Part shown: piece after piece, positions 33,501 to 46,705 of the stretch | Layout of the letters: every line of letters begins with the position of its first letter | Numbering within the stretch: the stretch's first letter is position 1 | Source of the DNA: Taenia hydatigena | Taxonomy: Eukaryota; Platyhelminthes; Cestoda; Cyclophyllidea; Taeniidae | Length of the DNA stretch: 64,000 nucleotides | Assembly: GCA_036345935.2 (NCBI GenBank) | Contig: JADWOT020001685.1 | Coordinates: 83,001-147,000 of the forward strand | Direction of reading: 5' to 3' | Position numbers and translations under genes: made by a program | Notes under the pieces: model-generated | What the model was told of the DNA's origin: nothing | Seen by the model: only the letters and a program-made list of their open reading frames with translations | The model's database searches: none

Positions 33501-36310
33501 TTGTTACATCTAGCTTTTGTAGCCAATTTTCTTACTTACACCAGACAAACATGCAAATGTTACTTGTATTTTATTAGTCTAAATTTTTAATAAAAGCCAA
33601 AAAAGTTAGGTGTTTTTAAAGGCCTTTCACCTATTAAAGACACAAAAATTAGAAGTTCATTTGTTTTACCGGGCAAAGAATAAAGTGACTAGGCAGATTT
33701 GCCCGCGAAGTACGTAAGTGGTGTACATTTTAGTGGCCATTGGTTTCGGTTAATGGGGCTCGACTTGCTCCAATAAATTGGGAATCTGGTAAGTATTTGG
33801 CACTTTTTATTGGTTTTGGTTTGTTAGTTGTTACTAGGTCTTTTGCATGCCAGTTGGTTTACTTTATGGGTCTGTTTGCTAGAATAAACGCGGTTTCATA
33901 ATGCAACTGTTAAGAGGTTTTGTTTCCCAACTGCGATGTCTAGTTACGTTCATTTATTTCTGTACAATACTTTATGTGGTAAATTAAGACTTTTGGCGAT
34001 TTGTTAATTAGTTTGCTTCTTAATGACTGTGGACTTTGATCAACGGGTCGTAATTTTGTTGAGAAGTGTTTTGGTTTAACTGAGTTCTTGGTGCCTCTTC
34101 ATTACTTCCTTGCTAATAAGTATTTTTTATGTCTACGGGACTTTCAACGCATTCTCTTTATCTGTTTACATGCTGAAATAGACGCCAAAGAGGTAGCTGT
34201 AGTTCCTGTCTGGACTTCTTCCTTTGTCAAGAATGGGAGTATCATCTGTCGGCAATGCGTGTGGCTCTTGCCTTCGCTATCACTCTACACGTTCCTCAGG
34301 TAAGATGGGGTTGCTGTATGTGAATTTGTCTGTCTTCCGTGTGTATCTACAGATTTGATGTGAGTACTCATTTAGGGTAGAAGCATGTTTTCACCATTTA
34401 TCCGTAGGTTCTTTCGTATTTTATGTGTGATAAAAGGTGCGTTGTTCCCATTACCATTATGTCCGTGTTGGTGGAGCGCACATTATATATGGGGGGCGTG
34501 GGACACTTAACAGCTCTACCGCTTATTGACTTGGGGACGGGTTATTTCTGTGTTGATGTTGTGTAGAGGCTCTCGATGATGGTTTAATGGTAGGCTCAGC
34601 TTTGACGGCATGAGTTGACGTCTGGGTGAGGTGGACGCAGCAGAAGCGATGGAGTGACCAGTGGGGAGCTTTTGCATCACTTTGCAGACTACTTTGTAGT
34701 AGTCTTAAATGTTTGCTTGTTAAGGTGCCTTTTTTCCTATTAGAAGTTATGTTCGGAGGCGTTAGCTTTGCGGCGCGTTGGACATTCACACATCGGCTCT
34801 TCCATCGTCTGCTTTCCCCCTTTCCAGATACTACAAAATTACTATGGTGGCGGTGGTGAGGTAGCATTTTATGAGTTTGTGGAATGGTAGGCAATGCAAG
34901 CTTGCGGAGTCATTGGCGGAGAGGTCTCCATCTTGGATGCATGGACAATGGCGGTAACATAGGGGTAGATGTGACCTTTTGTTTAGCTGGGCACAAGCAT
35001 TGGGTGCGAATGGCATGGTTGCAAGCTCGGCCGGCTAACTGGAGTGTAGCACTGGTGGGTTGGGGGAGGGAAGCGAGCTTATTGTCACGCTGACTAGTTG
35101 TGCTGGCGATTGTGTCAACACTGAAAAGATGGGGAGGAGTAGGGGAAGTGTTACATAGTTTTTGTTTCAAACCTACTCCAGGCGGGCCTTCTTTTCGTGA
35201 ATTTTGGTGCGTGTCTGCGTGTTTTTAGCTTCATAGTTCGCAGTGTGTATTCCTTGTCTTACTGTCTGCTAATTTTTTTTATTGCACGTAGACCCATGCA
35301 CACTGATATTTTCAAGATCGTCTAGAATTCGTTTTTAGTTCCGCAAACGTGTGTGCGTGCATGGAGATCTCTTTTTTGGTAATGAGGTTCGCGAGAGAGA
35401 ATTTGGATGGCAGCACTTTTTTGCGTTCGTTCGTTATGATGAACAATGGAGTGGAGGGGATCGATTGAAGTTGTCGCGGCGGTATTGTAGGTGGGCAGGT
35501 AGGTAGGTGGAGGGTTACTTGAATAAGGAAGGAATGATATTGTGGTGAATGAGGCCTTGTTTGCTGGGAGGGAAGTTACCAAGCCCTTGGCTTTACGTGG
35601 TACCAAAGTGGTTGCGGGTCCAAAGTACGGCGAAAGGAAATGTTTATTTCCTCTGGAGCATTATTATGTGATAGGCATAAAGACTTGGGTGAATAGCACT
35701 AGGTGTCAATTTTGTGCGCCAAACTTGTAAGTGTAGTATTTGTGTGTTGTAATAGTTGGCTTCTGACCAACACTGGCTGCCTCGCCGCTGCTGTTTGCAA
35801 CGCTGGCCACGTGGCGCTTCTCAACTTCGCCGTTGATCACAGACTCATCAGGCTGCCTGTCGTCAATAACACGCATTGTTGTTGTCGACGGTGGGAATAA
35901 TGGCAGAGGGGGATGCGGACGTAGATGCCGATCCATGGGAGGCTACCGAGACTACACTAAAGGCCTCCGAACTCGTCCTTGTCGATGGCGGCGGCTGTGG
36001 CGTCAAAGCAACTATTAGAGGAGCAATGAATGCAATCGAGAGTTCGCTTGCTCCTCCTTCTCCTCCTCGGTGTAGATTATTCTTTCATGCAGGCCATAAG
36101 CAGGCAGGCAGCGCGGCTGTGTCCTTGGAAGGCTGAGTGCGGCGTGTACGGATGTGTGGGCGTCAAGCAGGCGGCCGGCGGGCGAAAGCGAAGGGAGAGG
36201 AGAACGGTAACTTGGTGAGTACTCCCCCACGGGACAGTGTGCTGTACGGGTTGAGGGAGATCTTATCATAGGCTCACAATTGCATCACTTTTGCTTGTTT
36301 TGAGACCTTT

Positions 36311-36335
36311 AGCAGCAGCAACAACAACAACAACG
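36311..36335. repeat. AGC/AAC microsatellite in copy B
   Basis: Three AGC-like units followed by five AAC units. The homologous place in A (about 9,961-9,975) has a shorter run. Confidence 0.85.
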
Positions 36336-37254
36336 GTATGGTGTGCGTCGAAGCCGATGTGAGGCTATATTATTATGATCCTTCATACGGTGCATTGGTT
36401 TTTTATGAGGTCCACATTTCTGAGCGTTGAGTGGGGTGACTTATTGCTGGGGCGTGGTTGTTAATTTTCAGGGGAAGGAGGAGGAGGAGGAGGAAGCGAG
36501 GATACTGCACGATTTAATGTCGTACCTGCTTCCGTCCATTGTAGCATTCATAGTTCACGCCATATGGAAACGTTCAAACGCCTACCAATTGTTTTGCCCA
36601 CATCGCATTGCCAGGTTTATAGCCATCACTCGCTTAATATTGCATCTGTGACTCTGCAAAGGTGGTGCACCACTGATCAGATGCGAAAACAAAGTTTGAA
36701 CTATAATGACTGGAAGAAGGGCATTCAATAAGGGCAGTACCAAAGAAGGGGCCAGCAAGATGAAAGATTTGTGCAGTACTTTTGTTGTTGAAATGGGACT
36801 TGGGAGACGAAGAGGCAGTCATAGCGCACCTAGTGATGAAGATAGTGGTCAGAGCAATTTGGGTTTGCAATAAAGTCCAAAGCATTTTGAGGCAGAAGAA
36901 GAGGAGACAAACGGGAATCTTGCTAAATCCTTATCCCTTGTGTAATAATTATGTCGACATAGGCCACCCTTTCACCATCCATAAGGGTTGTGTCGATCCC
37001 CTGTCATCTAAATTAATAGGTTTGTAACAGGATAACCAGTCTACTCAAGGATAGCACTTAAATTCTCGCATGTGATGCGTAACGTTCTGACACCCTTTTT
37101 TGGAATGAATGCTGGCAAGTTTGCATGACGTATAATGCTTTCCATAATGGGATGCAATTTTCAAACAATCAATTGTCGAAGATGAACTGAATTTGGTTTT
37201 TATGCGCTCGCAAAGATCACTTTTGGCGGTTGTTCCAAGGCCAAGCTTGATGGT

Positions 37255-37635
37255 GTGTTTTGTGTGTTTTCAAGAATTCTTAAGATTGAAAGATATTTGC
37301 TCGAAAGTGGTCCTTCAAGTTTGGCAGGTTCAAGGTCATCGGTCGTGTTTAGTATATTGCCTGTCGATATGGTGGGCGCGTCGCGTTTTAATTGCGGCTT
37401 TTTTGGGTGGATAAGCTTCGTTAATTCTGGAAGGAAAGAAACTGTTTCGCTTTGGACTTCACGTGAGGTCAATGGTGGTCCGAATCTTAAGAATGACAAG
37501 AATGTGTCTGTCTGTGGTGGTGCATCTAATGTGCCCCAAGGGATTGCTAAAAAAATGCAGGATTTAATGTTTGAGTTCTCTCTTACTCTCTACTCCGACC
37601 TAGAGGTTGGTGTGATCTGTGCTGTACCTCAATGA
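37255..37635 (+). other. Unrecognised 126-residue frame of copy B
   Basis: The longest plus-strand frame in B. The first ATG is at residue 39. It contains RILKIERYLLESG, EVNGGPNLKNDKN and VCGGASNVPQGIAKK. In A and C the matching stretch has a TAG just before a possible acceptor (TTTTATTTTAG|GC) and shares a one-base deletion after IADK/IAEK, so only B reads through. The opposite strand is also open (37,200-37,499). Either B kept an ancestral frame or gained one by chance. Confidence 0.25.
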
Positions 37636-40600
37636 ATCCGATGCGCATCCTTCTACCCGAAGTCCATTCACAAATGCACTGTGACAGCTACACTTTCCAA
37701 ATTGTTACAGTAACCATATCGGTCGAATTTATCATGTTCATTGGACGCAGACATAGCTGCAGTGCCCTCCGAAGGGGTAGTTGAGTATGTTCTTCTCCAC
37801 TGGGGAACTGAATGTCGTCTCCTGTAACTTCGGCAGACGGGATCAAAATAAGCCTGAGCCAAGATCGTAAAGATTCCTCTGCGACTGAGACGTCAATGTG
37901 CAACCTACTCCATCGTACAGCTTATCAATCAGCTGCCTTGATTTAAATTGTTTCTTTAGGTCCTAGTTTGTTCCTGTATATTCGGGGATGTTCTTCAAAT
38001 GGAATATTTGGTGGCTCGGGTGATGGGCGGATGCAAACATCGAATTTTACCATGCAAAATGGAGACGACTGACAAATGAAGCAGCACGTCAGCTATGTTT
38101 CTTCCTTGTCTCAAAGGACAAGTAATTCTTTGAGACTGTGCTGCCGCTGAAGGGCGCTTTAGCAATCAGGGTTCGCTGATGAAATTTTCTCAAATTCGTT
38201 GGAAGCCTGCCGCGAAGTAGGGTGCAACCGGTGCCTTGTCCATGGCTCGTGCTGTGTGATGCGGTAGGCAAAATGGGCCACGTCGATGATTGTGATGATT
38301 GTGGATGCATGGAGGAAGTGACTCGCCTATTAAGAGGTACGTATCAATGCACATTTATGTACATTTGAAAAGCCCCATTCGTGCACGCTACTTGCTGTTT
38401 TGTCGACTTTGATTAGGTGTGACGCCTTAGTGCGAGGTGTAGTTTTTTGCGTTGGCCACAGTCACCGTTAGTTCTAGGAGAATCTAGGGCTGGTTTGGTT
38501 ATAACTCTCTTATTTTCTCATTTTCCACGTGTTCCGTTTGTTTGCTGCCATTATTTGATTAGGTAATTTCACCCAGCACTGGTGGCTTTTAAATATTGTC
38601 AGCTCTAACTTTTGCGCTCATTGACATCTGGTCGCGCCACTGGCTGAATTTGTCCACTGCATTCATGCTGTTACCGCTTTCCGTTTGGAAGGGTAGATGG
38701 CGTACTAATCCGACCAGGAAAGGTTGTGTTTAGCGTGTTAATTAATATGCATGTGCTTTTTGAGAATTTTGATTGGGACAAGTTGCCTGTGTTCATTACA
38801 AAGTGTGTAAGTCCGTAGTTGTCGGATTGAGTGTACTGGATGCTGATGGCTAGAATACGGCTGTTTGCTTCATTGCGCGTGTGGGCATCTGCGATGGACT
38901 GTAAGTATCAGTTCCAAATAAGTGTTCTTCCACATTTGGAACAGTTGCATAGGCGGTATGCAAAGTTGTATCAAGTGAGTAGGTTCCAGTTAATCTAATT
39001 GGCGTCAGAAAGCATGATGCTATTTTACTTCTTACTGTATAGCGGATTTGAGTGTACATGTTTGGCGCACTCAAGTTTTGCTGAATGTTAGGCGATTGCG
39101 TGGGTTTCTTCTGCCGTTTTTATTCGAATGTGCCTGATTAGTGTTCCTTGTGTAAACCACCGCACTGTGCACGTTTGATATCGTCAAAAGAGGGATCCCT
39201 TTATGCCCGCCCTTGAAGTACTTATGAATGAAGTGTTTATTGGAAACGTATTGTCACGATGATGACTTGGAAGGCAACCCACTGATTGCCTCGGTTTGTT
39301 CACTTGCCCTGTTGTAGCTGTGTAGTAGCTTCGGCATTGTCTTCGCCCTCCCCTTGGTCATAGTGGTAACCGGCCTTGACTTGAGCCGTTTTTCTGTGGG
39401 GCTAGTGGTTAGCTGAAGTGCCGCGGAGACAGGCAAAATGCAGGTTTGGCGTTTCCCACAGGTTAACCAGGTTAATATTCTTGACGGCTAATGGTTGGTG
39501 GGCGTCCACTAAGACAGACAAATGTGCACTGGCAAGCGTTAAGCTTCATCTATTCCTTTAATCACGCTCTTTTTACCTATCTGTTGATTAGATTATTTGG
39601 CCGGTGGATGTGTAGGTGGATAGACAGGCGAAGGGAGATCTGTTTTTTCGCTGTCTGTGGACCTTCTCTCCTAGTTATTCTTCATCAGCTTTACTTGGGG
39701 GGTATGGGTTGTGGCGTTGGAACGTTCGTGCAGTCCTGCCTGGTGTGATTGGTCGTGACGGAATCGCTTCATCTTCGTCAGAGCATCTGATTGTCGGAGT
39801 TGCTAAAATTAACACCTTCGTGATGCTTTGGTGCTGAGTATTTTTGCGAAACATTGCTTCATTATGATCGCGTTGCTGCTGCTAACAATGATTAAGGTGG
39901 AAGTTGCTCATAGTGGAAAGGAATGAAATGCCTCGCCATGTCCAGTTGACTTATTTAAGCACGGTACTTGTTCTACCGTTTTAAGCACATACTCATGCAT
40001 GGCTGGTCTATTACCAATGGCGTCTTTTTTAATGCGACGTCTGATGTTGAGCTGACAGTCCTGCGCAGACATGGGCAAAGGCCTGGTGTGGTCCAGTTCG
40101 CACCCTAGTGCCGTGACATTAATAGGCTTTGTGTCAGTCACACGAGTGCTTTTTATGGTGCGCCGTCTTTTCTTTGGTATATGGGCGGTGATGAGAACCT
40201 GGGCATGACAGCCGTCGCAAGTATCGTCTTGTCTCCGCCTTTCTCTCTCTACTCATGGTAGTCTTTTCCACCATTGCACCTATTATAGGTGTTGTATTGA
40301 GACAATTACATTGGGAATCACTGGAATTGTTTTATTATTTATTTGCGTCTCTGTCCCTTTTCATTCACTTGTTTGGCCAGTTAGTAGAGATGTAGAGGCA
40401 GAGACTAGGTGAGGCGGTAAAGCTAGTGCTGTCATTTCGTGTATCTCAATCTCTCCATCTGTTGACCTACCTACATACCTGCCCACCTGTCGATTTTCAC
40501 GGCTATCGACCTGTTTTTCCTGTCCCTTTCCCGACCTGCGAAACGTGTAAAGGGTCAATTTGGGCTGCATGAGGTAGGCATATAAGACTGACCGAGACGG

Positions 40601-41797
40601 ACCTGTTTACAGTGTTCACAGAGAGGATTCAAATAGTGGACAATGAATGGCTGTGATGTTAGAATGCACTTAATCATATGAATGCAAAGCTACTGGGGGA
40701 GGTGAAAACACTGTGTCATCGTCCTTGTTTTTGTTGGTAGGCATGAAGTTACCTCTTTTTTTAGCATGAGAAGCCCTCTCATTATCGTTAGAACGATTAA
40801 CGACTCAATTGTGCTGTTTTCTGCACATTTCATACGCTTTCTATTTGCCAATGCCTAGCGCTTTGCGAGATTTTGGTTAAGTAGTGTCTTTTTTAGGTGA
40901 TTTTGAGGATGGCAATTGAAATTCAACAATTTGTTATTCGTATTGTTCGGTTTGCACTACCTTTTTGCTAGTTCTCTCCATTTTTACAATTCCCTCGTAA
41001 ATCCTATTGCTTTGAAAAGTAGTTAAAAGGCGATTGTTTGGCAAGGAGGAGTGTCTTTTGCCTTTTGTTCGCTTGCAAAGAGTAGCCATCAATCCACTTA
41101 CAGACTCTTGGTAGAACGTTAGGGCTATTGTGTCTCAAATTCAACTATCGTGTGTAAAGTTAAGTAAATCGACTTCATTTATGAAGTTGCAAGTTTTGCA
41201 ATAATTTCACTAGACCACCTTCTTGCGTTGTTTCATTCGATCACTGCGACTTTTTTTCCTTTCGTGTGAAGTTTTACCTTTCTAAGTATGTAAAAGGAAC
41301 AACCAGGCATTTTATTTCTGTCATTTGTTTCGGCAAGCACTTTTAACTTAACTTCGTTTTTCCCGTCTCAAAGCTTGTACTTAACTCATCAGCAGGTTCA
41401 AATTTTTATCTCTTTTTAACTTCTCCGAAATTGATCAGTTTTGTCGATCTAGCTCTACGTTCTGTTGTGAACCCTTTTATCTGTGTTGCCTTTGCCTTGA
41501 GCCTATAATTGCTTACCATTCTCAAAAGGGGAGGGGGAGGGAATTTTTGTAATAGTTGTTCCTTGTCCTATTCCCTGGGCGAGTCCTCGATGAGTGCCAT
41601 CTTTTTTCATAGCAATTCATTTGATTCTCACTCCACTTGCAACTTCGTTTTGGGTCATAGACAGATTTAGCATGTGTAATATTTTTCACAACCTACGAAT
41701 CCAGCGTTTGTCTTCATGCGGTAAGACGAGTGCTTGTGGTCTACAATTCATCGGCGCAAGCCATTTGGAAGTATTTGATCTTGATTGCAATCCATCC

Positions 41798-41818
41798 GAC
41801 GACGACGACGACGACGAC
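41798..41818. repeat. GAC microsatellite in copy B
   Basis: Seven perfect GAC units; the homologous place in arm A (about 16,030) has only AGACGAGTAGTCG. This is an expansion private to B. Confidence 0.9.
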
Positions 41819-42994
41819 CAGACCGCAGCACGTGTGTAGCGTGGTGTACAGAAGGGACAGTTTCATGCCTATCGTATCACTTCTGCTTTTTACACATTCC
41901 GATTGTGATGTCCTTTTGGGTGGATACAAGATAGGAGAGGATGCTTGAATAGGAGGCGCACCTGAATGCATTGAGTAGTTTACTTAACAAATACAGTGTC
42001 TCAGGAATTACCACTGTGTGGGTGAGCTAAAAACCAACATTCGCGGAATATCCACTGACCGATGGACGCCTGCACCTTTAAGTGTCAAATTGCTGACTAG
42101 GTTGACGCCTCCTGTTGGTACGGGTATCCAAGATTGTAGATGCCTCCTTTCACAAGAAAATTTGTTTGTCACCGCACCTTTGTGCTCACAGGCACTGGCG
42201 CTGGTCTGTACTATTCTTGATAAATGATGACCATCCCTTGTGTAGCGTGACCTGTCCCTTACTGTTTCGCGTGATACCGCTGCATTATGAATGCTCATGG
42301 CGACATAAAGCAAACATCTCTGCTTAGGGATTATTTCCTTCTTATTTATCGAGGCTTTCCCAAACCCATGCTTGCTGTTTTCGTTTCGCAGGTTTAAATG
42401 TCGGTTGGGTGTGAATCAAATGCAGACGGGAGGTCCGCTGTCCAAAGTGGATTATAAGTGCAATTTGTCGGTGCGGAAACACCGCTATCATCGTGAGCTC
42501 CACCAAAGACCACGCATGAAGAGGAAAAGAGGACAATGGAATGATTAACTGTGCCTTCAGGCAACACTAATGTGGAATAGCACAAAACCCTGTAGATCTT
42601 GACAGTGTTGTGTGTTTCTGTTTGCTTTCATCATTGAAAAAATTTAGAATTGCTACTCCCTTACTTCGTGTTTCTCCGCAAACAGAAATGTGAGGGTTGA
42701 GCGGGTTCGCGCAGGTGATGATAAGTCTGCTTGTTGATTGACGTGGACGCGGTGGGTGAGGTGAGGTGGTGCAATGTGATGTCAGAAGAGTCTCCATGTT
42801 GTGGTGGGAGTTCAGCGGCCACATTTTGCTACGACCGAATTATTAAATAAAAAATGATTGTTTAGCGCACCATTTTTGCGCTGAGAAGTGAGTGAGTGTA
42901 TAAACTGTACAATGGTTTAAGCTGGGTTTTGGTAAGTCTAGGCTGAATTGAATAGTGAATTGTAATTATTAGGACAGACTGAGATGGCATGTCA

Positions 42995-43186
42995 TCAAAG
43001 AGTAAACGTGGATACGTCAAAAATAAATGTTTTTTTTACATAATCACGGGTATTTTGAGCCAATGGGCTGCCCAAAACTTCACCTGTACCAAATCCTGCA
43101 TGCCAAAGCACTTCAACTTGAGAGATTGCCACATTTTCGTTTATGCTGCAAGTTCGATGAATAAATTTCGCTGGATTTAGACACAC
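42995..43186 (-). pseudogene. Glycoprotein-like frame fragment, copy B
   Basis: A minus-strand frame of 63 residues (NPAKFIHRTCSINENVAIS, then WHAGFGTGEVLG) occupies the place of the exon series around 50,000 in C. The first residues (NPAKF) match YPAKF in A, after which B is unrelated to A and C. It could be an alternative exon kept only in B, or a sequence inserted there. There is no ATG at the start. Confidence 0.25.
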
Positions 43187-44220
43187 GCGTATGATTAGCG
43201 ATAGACTTTATTCTAATAATGTCTATGAAGCTTAATCATTTGGTCCTCTATTTTAAATGTAGTACATTACGTATCGTTTAAGACCAAAAATAAATTCATG
43301 TGAGTTTCACAATTTCTAAGACACATTTCAACTGCGGATTGCATACTTTGTTAAGGGAAACAAGTCTTTAAGTCAATTAAATCGTTCATCATTTTGGAGG
43401 TCATCAGCGGTAACTACTTTCCATCTTGTTGGTAAATTGGATCCTTGGCTACACTAGAATGCCATAATTTTGGCAGAAGAGGGTCGTAATTTTAGAGGAT
43501 TATCCTACTCAATGGGAATCGCTTGGTAGAAATGAGCTTGCAGGGCATGAATTTTACTGGAACGTGTCACGTCTGACCGAAGCATAATTTGCTAATCATG
43601 AGTCCTTTACCAAGCGATTCAACACTAGAATTCTGCCTTTGACACTACTTCGCACGTAACTTGGGTAGGAATTACTTGCATTATATGCTTCCTTACCATG
43701 CTTGTCATGCATAAACTAGCAATATTTATTTACCAGGTAATTAAACTTTAACGTTTATTCCCGAGACTTTAATCATTAATGCGCCATAAAATTGCTTAGC
43801 ATGTGGATATCATACTTGTATCTGTAAACCACGTACAACTCTTTGCCAATTTAACAGCTGTGCATTTATGGTTAGAAGCCTTCAACGCAAGGCGAGAAAA
43901 GGAGTTATTTGCAAAAGAGCTGCTCACCGCGTTCTACTGCCATCGGAAAGGTCAGAATAGCAGCAGGTTTTGTGTGATAGCTTAGATAAGAGTTAGATTA
44001 CACAAGCAGCAGAGTAGCAAATTAGCCCGAGTGCTCTGCGTTCTAAGTATTTCTCACTCTGATCTAAAAGCGATTCCAATTAGGCATCGGCTGTCATCTT
44101 GCTACGATCTCAAAAACGTAGGTCACCTCTAAAACTATAACATTTCGTGACATGCGGCTGTGCTAAGAGTGTGCACTAACAAACAGCCAGGGTGATTGGA
44201 CATTACACTGCCGCACAATT

Positions 44221-44399
44221 GGTTGAGTGAAGTGCAAATCGATTTGAAGACAACTTAATGCGAGTGATTTCACTACGGTAACAAAGGAAAATGTGGAAAT
44301 AGGGGGAGATTTGTACACTCAAGGCAAGGATAAAGTGGTCTAGACCTGAGCAGTGACGATGCGGATTTGTGAGATTATGGGGCAGATCAGACAGCGCAG
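44221..44399. other. Junction segment between copy B and arm C
   Basis: About 180 bases that match neither A nor the rest of B by eye. It links the end of B to the sharp inner end of arm C at 44,400. Confidence 0.5.
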
Positions 44400-46157
44400 T
44401 GATGCATGGACTAATGCAGACCAAAGGCAGGTTTTACCTTTTTGGAACAACTTGAAACACAAAGTTTTCAGCTTTTAATCAAATTTCGTAATGCCTATTT
44501 TGGCTGCCACTCGTGACAAAGGGGCTTTCACACCTTAGATCCCAAGTAAAAATATGTTCTGTGAAGAATTAGCGAGTCATTGTGCGTTTTTGCCTCAAAA
44601 GAATACCCTAAAATAGCATAAATTTCACCTCAAATATCTGCCGTTTCCTGCACTTTGCAAGTCTACGATAAGTGTAACGAAGAGATTTTCTTGCCTTTGT
44701 TTCTGAGTTAAAGGTGTGTGCGTCTCGAAGAGGAAGCACATAAAAGAGAAAGTTTGAGAATAGCTACAACATGCGGTTTGTAATAATTACTTTTTCTCTG
44801 TGATAGACCATTTTCTCCCAAACTGTAGCATGTCACAAGTAAAATCCATTGTAATCCTTTATGTCACACATACCATTTGTCTTCATAAATGTGAGTGGAT
44901 TTAGCTATTAGCTCACTTCAAACCTTACTAGTGTCCACAAAATCTAGCTTGGTTAACATTTGACCCTTTGCTAAAGCAGTAAGATGAGGATACCACCAGC
45001 ATGTTCTGTGGGCAGGTCTCCCAAAAATCGACCCATCTTTTGGGCAAAAGCAAATAAGTGGTCAGCTAGAGTTGGTTGGCAGCTTTGCATTGTCATGGTA
45101 GCCGAATGACAATCCCGCTACTTCTGACATTGTACTTGATTAGCGCTTTAATTTCGTAAATAAACCCCCTCTACTTCAGATAATGCCTACCTGTTCATAG
45201 TGCTTGAAATACTATTTTTTTATCATATGAGATCGTTTCACTTTTGAGGGGGCCAACGAGGTGATCCTGTAACACTAGACTAGCCTTCTTCCTCATGTTA
45301 ACTTGGGCAGACCATAAGTTAAAAGCAGCGAAACTAGACTCCCATGAGTTAGGAGACATTTATTGACATTAAATCTAGTTTTTAATGTAGACACCCAGTA
45401 ATTTCATTCGTTTTGTCCATAGCTGTAATAAGTAACTCGGAAAATTCGCCTATCAGTGTGACACTCAGGTCGAAGCCTGTTGGCACCCTTCCGCTGACTG
45501 ATTCAAAAGTTATTAAAAAAAGTCAACTTTCGCTATTTTAGAGCAATAAGGGAACCTGAGACAGGCTGTGGACGCATAGTTTTCCATCATTCGCCTTTCT
45601 TTATACTTCGTGAGTGCTAAAACATTCACTCGATTGCCACATTACTGAAGATTAAAAAGTTGGATGCTAATTGATTCTGCAAGCATTACTTGATTAGAGA
45701 GACTGGTTAATACCTTTCTGCTTCAAAATCGCTCAGATGTGCTGTCGTGCGAGAAGAGGTGAAAGTCTAAGGCGTTCGAATGAATGACTTTATGGGCAGC
45801 AGCCGGAGAGATTAGCCGTTGAACATGGACCCGATTTGGGAAAATTGCACTCATGTTTGTTCCAGCATTCTCATAAACTATTCCTTGATGCGCACATCAA
45901 AGGAGTGCTACAGGACACTTTAATCTCCTTATGTTGTTCCATGCACGATTGCCTATTTAACCATCGAGAGGGAGATAGATAAAGGATCCTGATCCATAGT
46001 CAAAGACAAATTCTAGCAAACAGGAGAAGGCAAAAGCAACACCCAAGACAGCAGACACAAAAACCTAATTTTACGCGTTTATATATAAGGTCTGCCTGTT
46101 AGATGGGAAAACTCGTCATGACTCCCAAGGCATTGTACAATTCAAACAATCACATGA

Positions 46158-46421
46158 ATTGAGGCTAATTGTTCAAACCGGTTTGATTCTTGCCTTAAAG
46201 CAGCAAAATCAGCATTGTCATTAACTAATTTTATCATTCCAAGCACAAATGTTGCCATTATGAGTCTTAATGTAGCACATCCCTGGTCAGCACAAACCTC
46301 AAATGAACGCGTGTCACACATATGTGACGCGACAGACGAACAACTATGCAAGGAGTGTAGAGACCGTTTTGCGAGCCACTCGTGCCAGTCATTAACTTTT
46401 CATGCAAACCAGGATACTTGA
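46158..46421 (+). CDS. Candidate cysteine-rich exon, arm C copy
   Basis: An open frame of 87 codons to a TGA, with no ATG at its start, contains EANCSNRFDSCLKAAKSALS, MSLNVAHPWSAQTS, then ICDATDEQLCKECRDRF and SCQS. Six cysteines in a spacing that suggests disulfides favour an extracellular protein. The AG of ATTGAG immediately before GCTAATTGT could be an acceptor but lacks a pyrimidine tract. The arm A copy has a nonsense codon. Function unknown; it is on the same strand as the exons at 48.3 and 50.1-50.7 kb and may belong to one gene with them. Confidence 0.35.
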   Translation: MEANCSNRFDSCLKAAKSALSLTNFIIPSTNVAIMSLNVAHPWSAQTSNERVSHICDATDEQLCKECRDRFASHSCQSLTFHANQDT

Positions 46422-46600
46422 TCTTAACGCGATTGATCTCTTTTGGCAATTCTGCTCGGTTAGGAGTTTCGTCCGGCTCATAACTGGATTCAGTGGTAGA
46501 AAATTCTGCTGGCCATAACGCATGTCCACAGTTGGTCATTGAAATACCGGTCAAAAGGCATATTTAATTTAAAAATACATGTTTTAATTCATTTTCTTGT

Positions 46601-46705
46601 GACAGGGTTTCCCGTCTGTTCCTTCTTGCCATGATGTTCTTACTTTTGAGCTGCTCGGTCGCACCTATCCTGCTTCACTTCAGCTAGTAGGGAAGCAGAG
46701 GAAGT
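46601..46705 (+). other. Possible small exon downstream of the cysteine-rich exon
   Basis: After TTCATTTTCTTGTGACAG the frame reads GFPSVPSC, then TFELLGRTYPASLQLVGKQRK, and stops. In arm A the acceptor AG and frame are kept (TFELLGGIYPAAIQLVGKQRK). It is short and could be chance. Confidence 0.25.

Larger units (their letters stand above)
30945..44220 (+). repeat. Copy B, a diverged direct copy of the arm A unit
   Basis: Runs collinearly with A from about 4,665 to 19,560. Examples are the 113-residue-frame region (31,785 versus 5,559), the DADPWEAT exon (35,899 versus 9,502), the GDG exon (37,980 versus 11,624) and the region around 43,200-43,740 (versus 18,960-19,480). Its last 0.2 kb (about 43,985-44,215) matches arm C 49,020-49,260, which A has lost. 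B is clearly older or faster-evolving: in a 120-base stretch where A and C are nearly alike, B differs from A at about 22 positions. It lacks A 6,080-6,775 and about 14,430-14,985, and has two tRNA-like repeat insertions at 32.76-33.5 kb. Confidence 0.88.
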
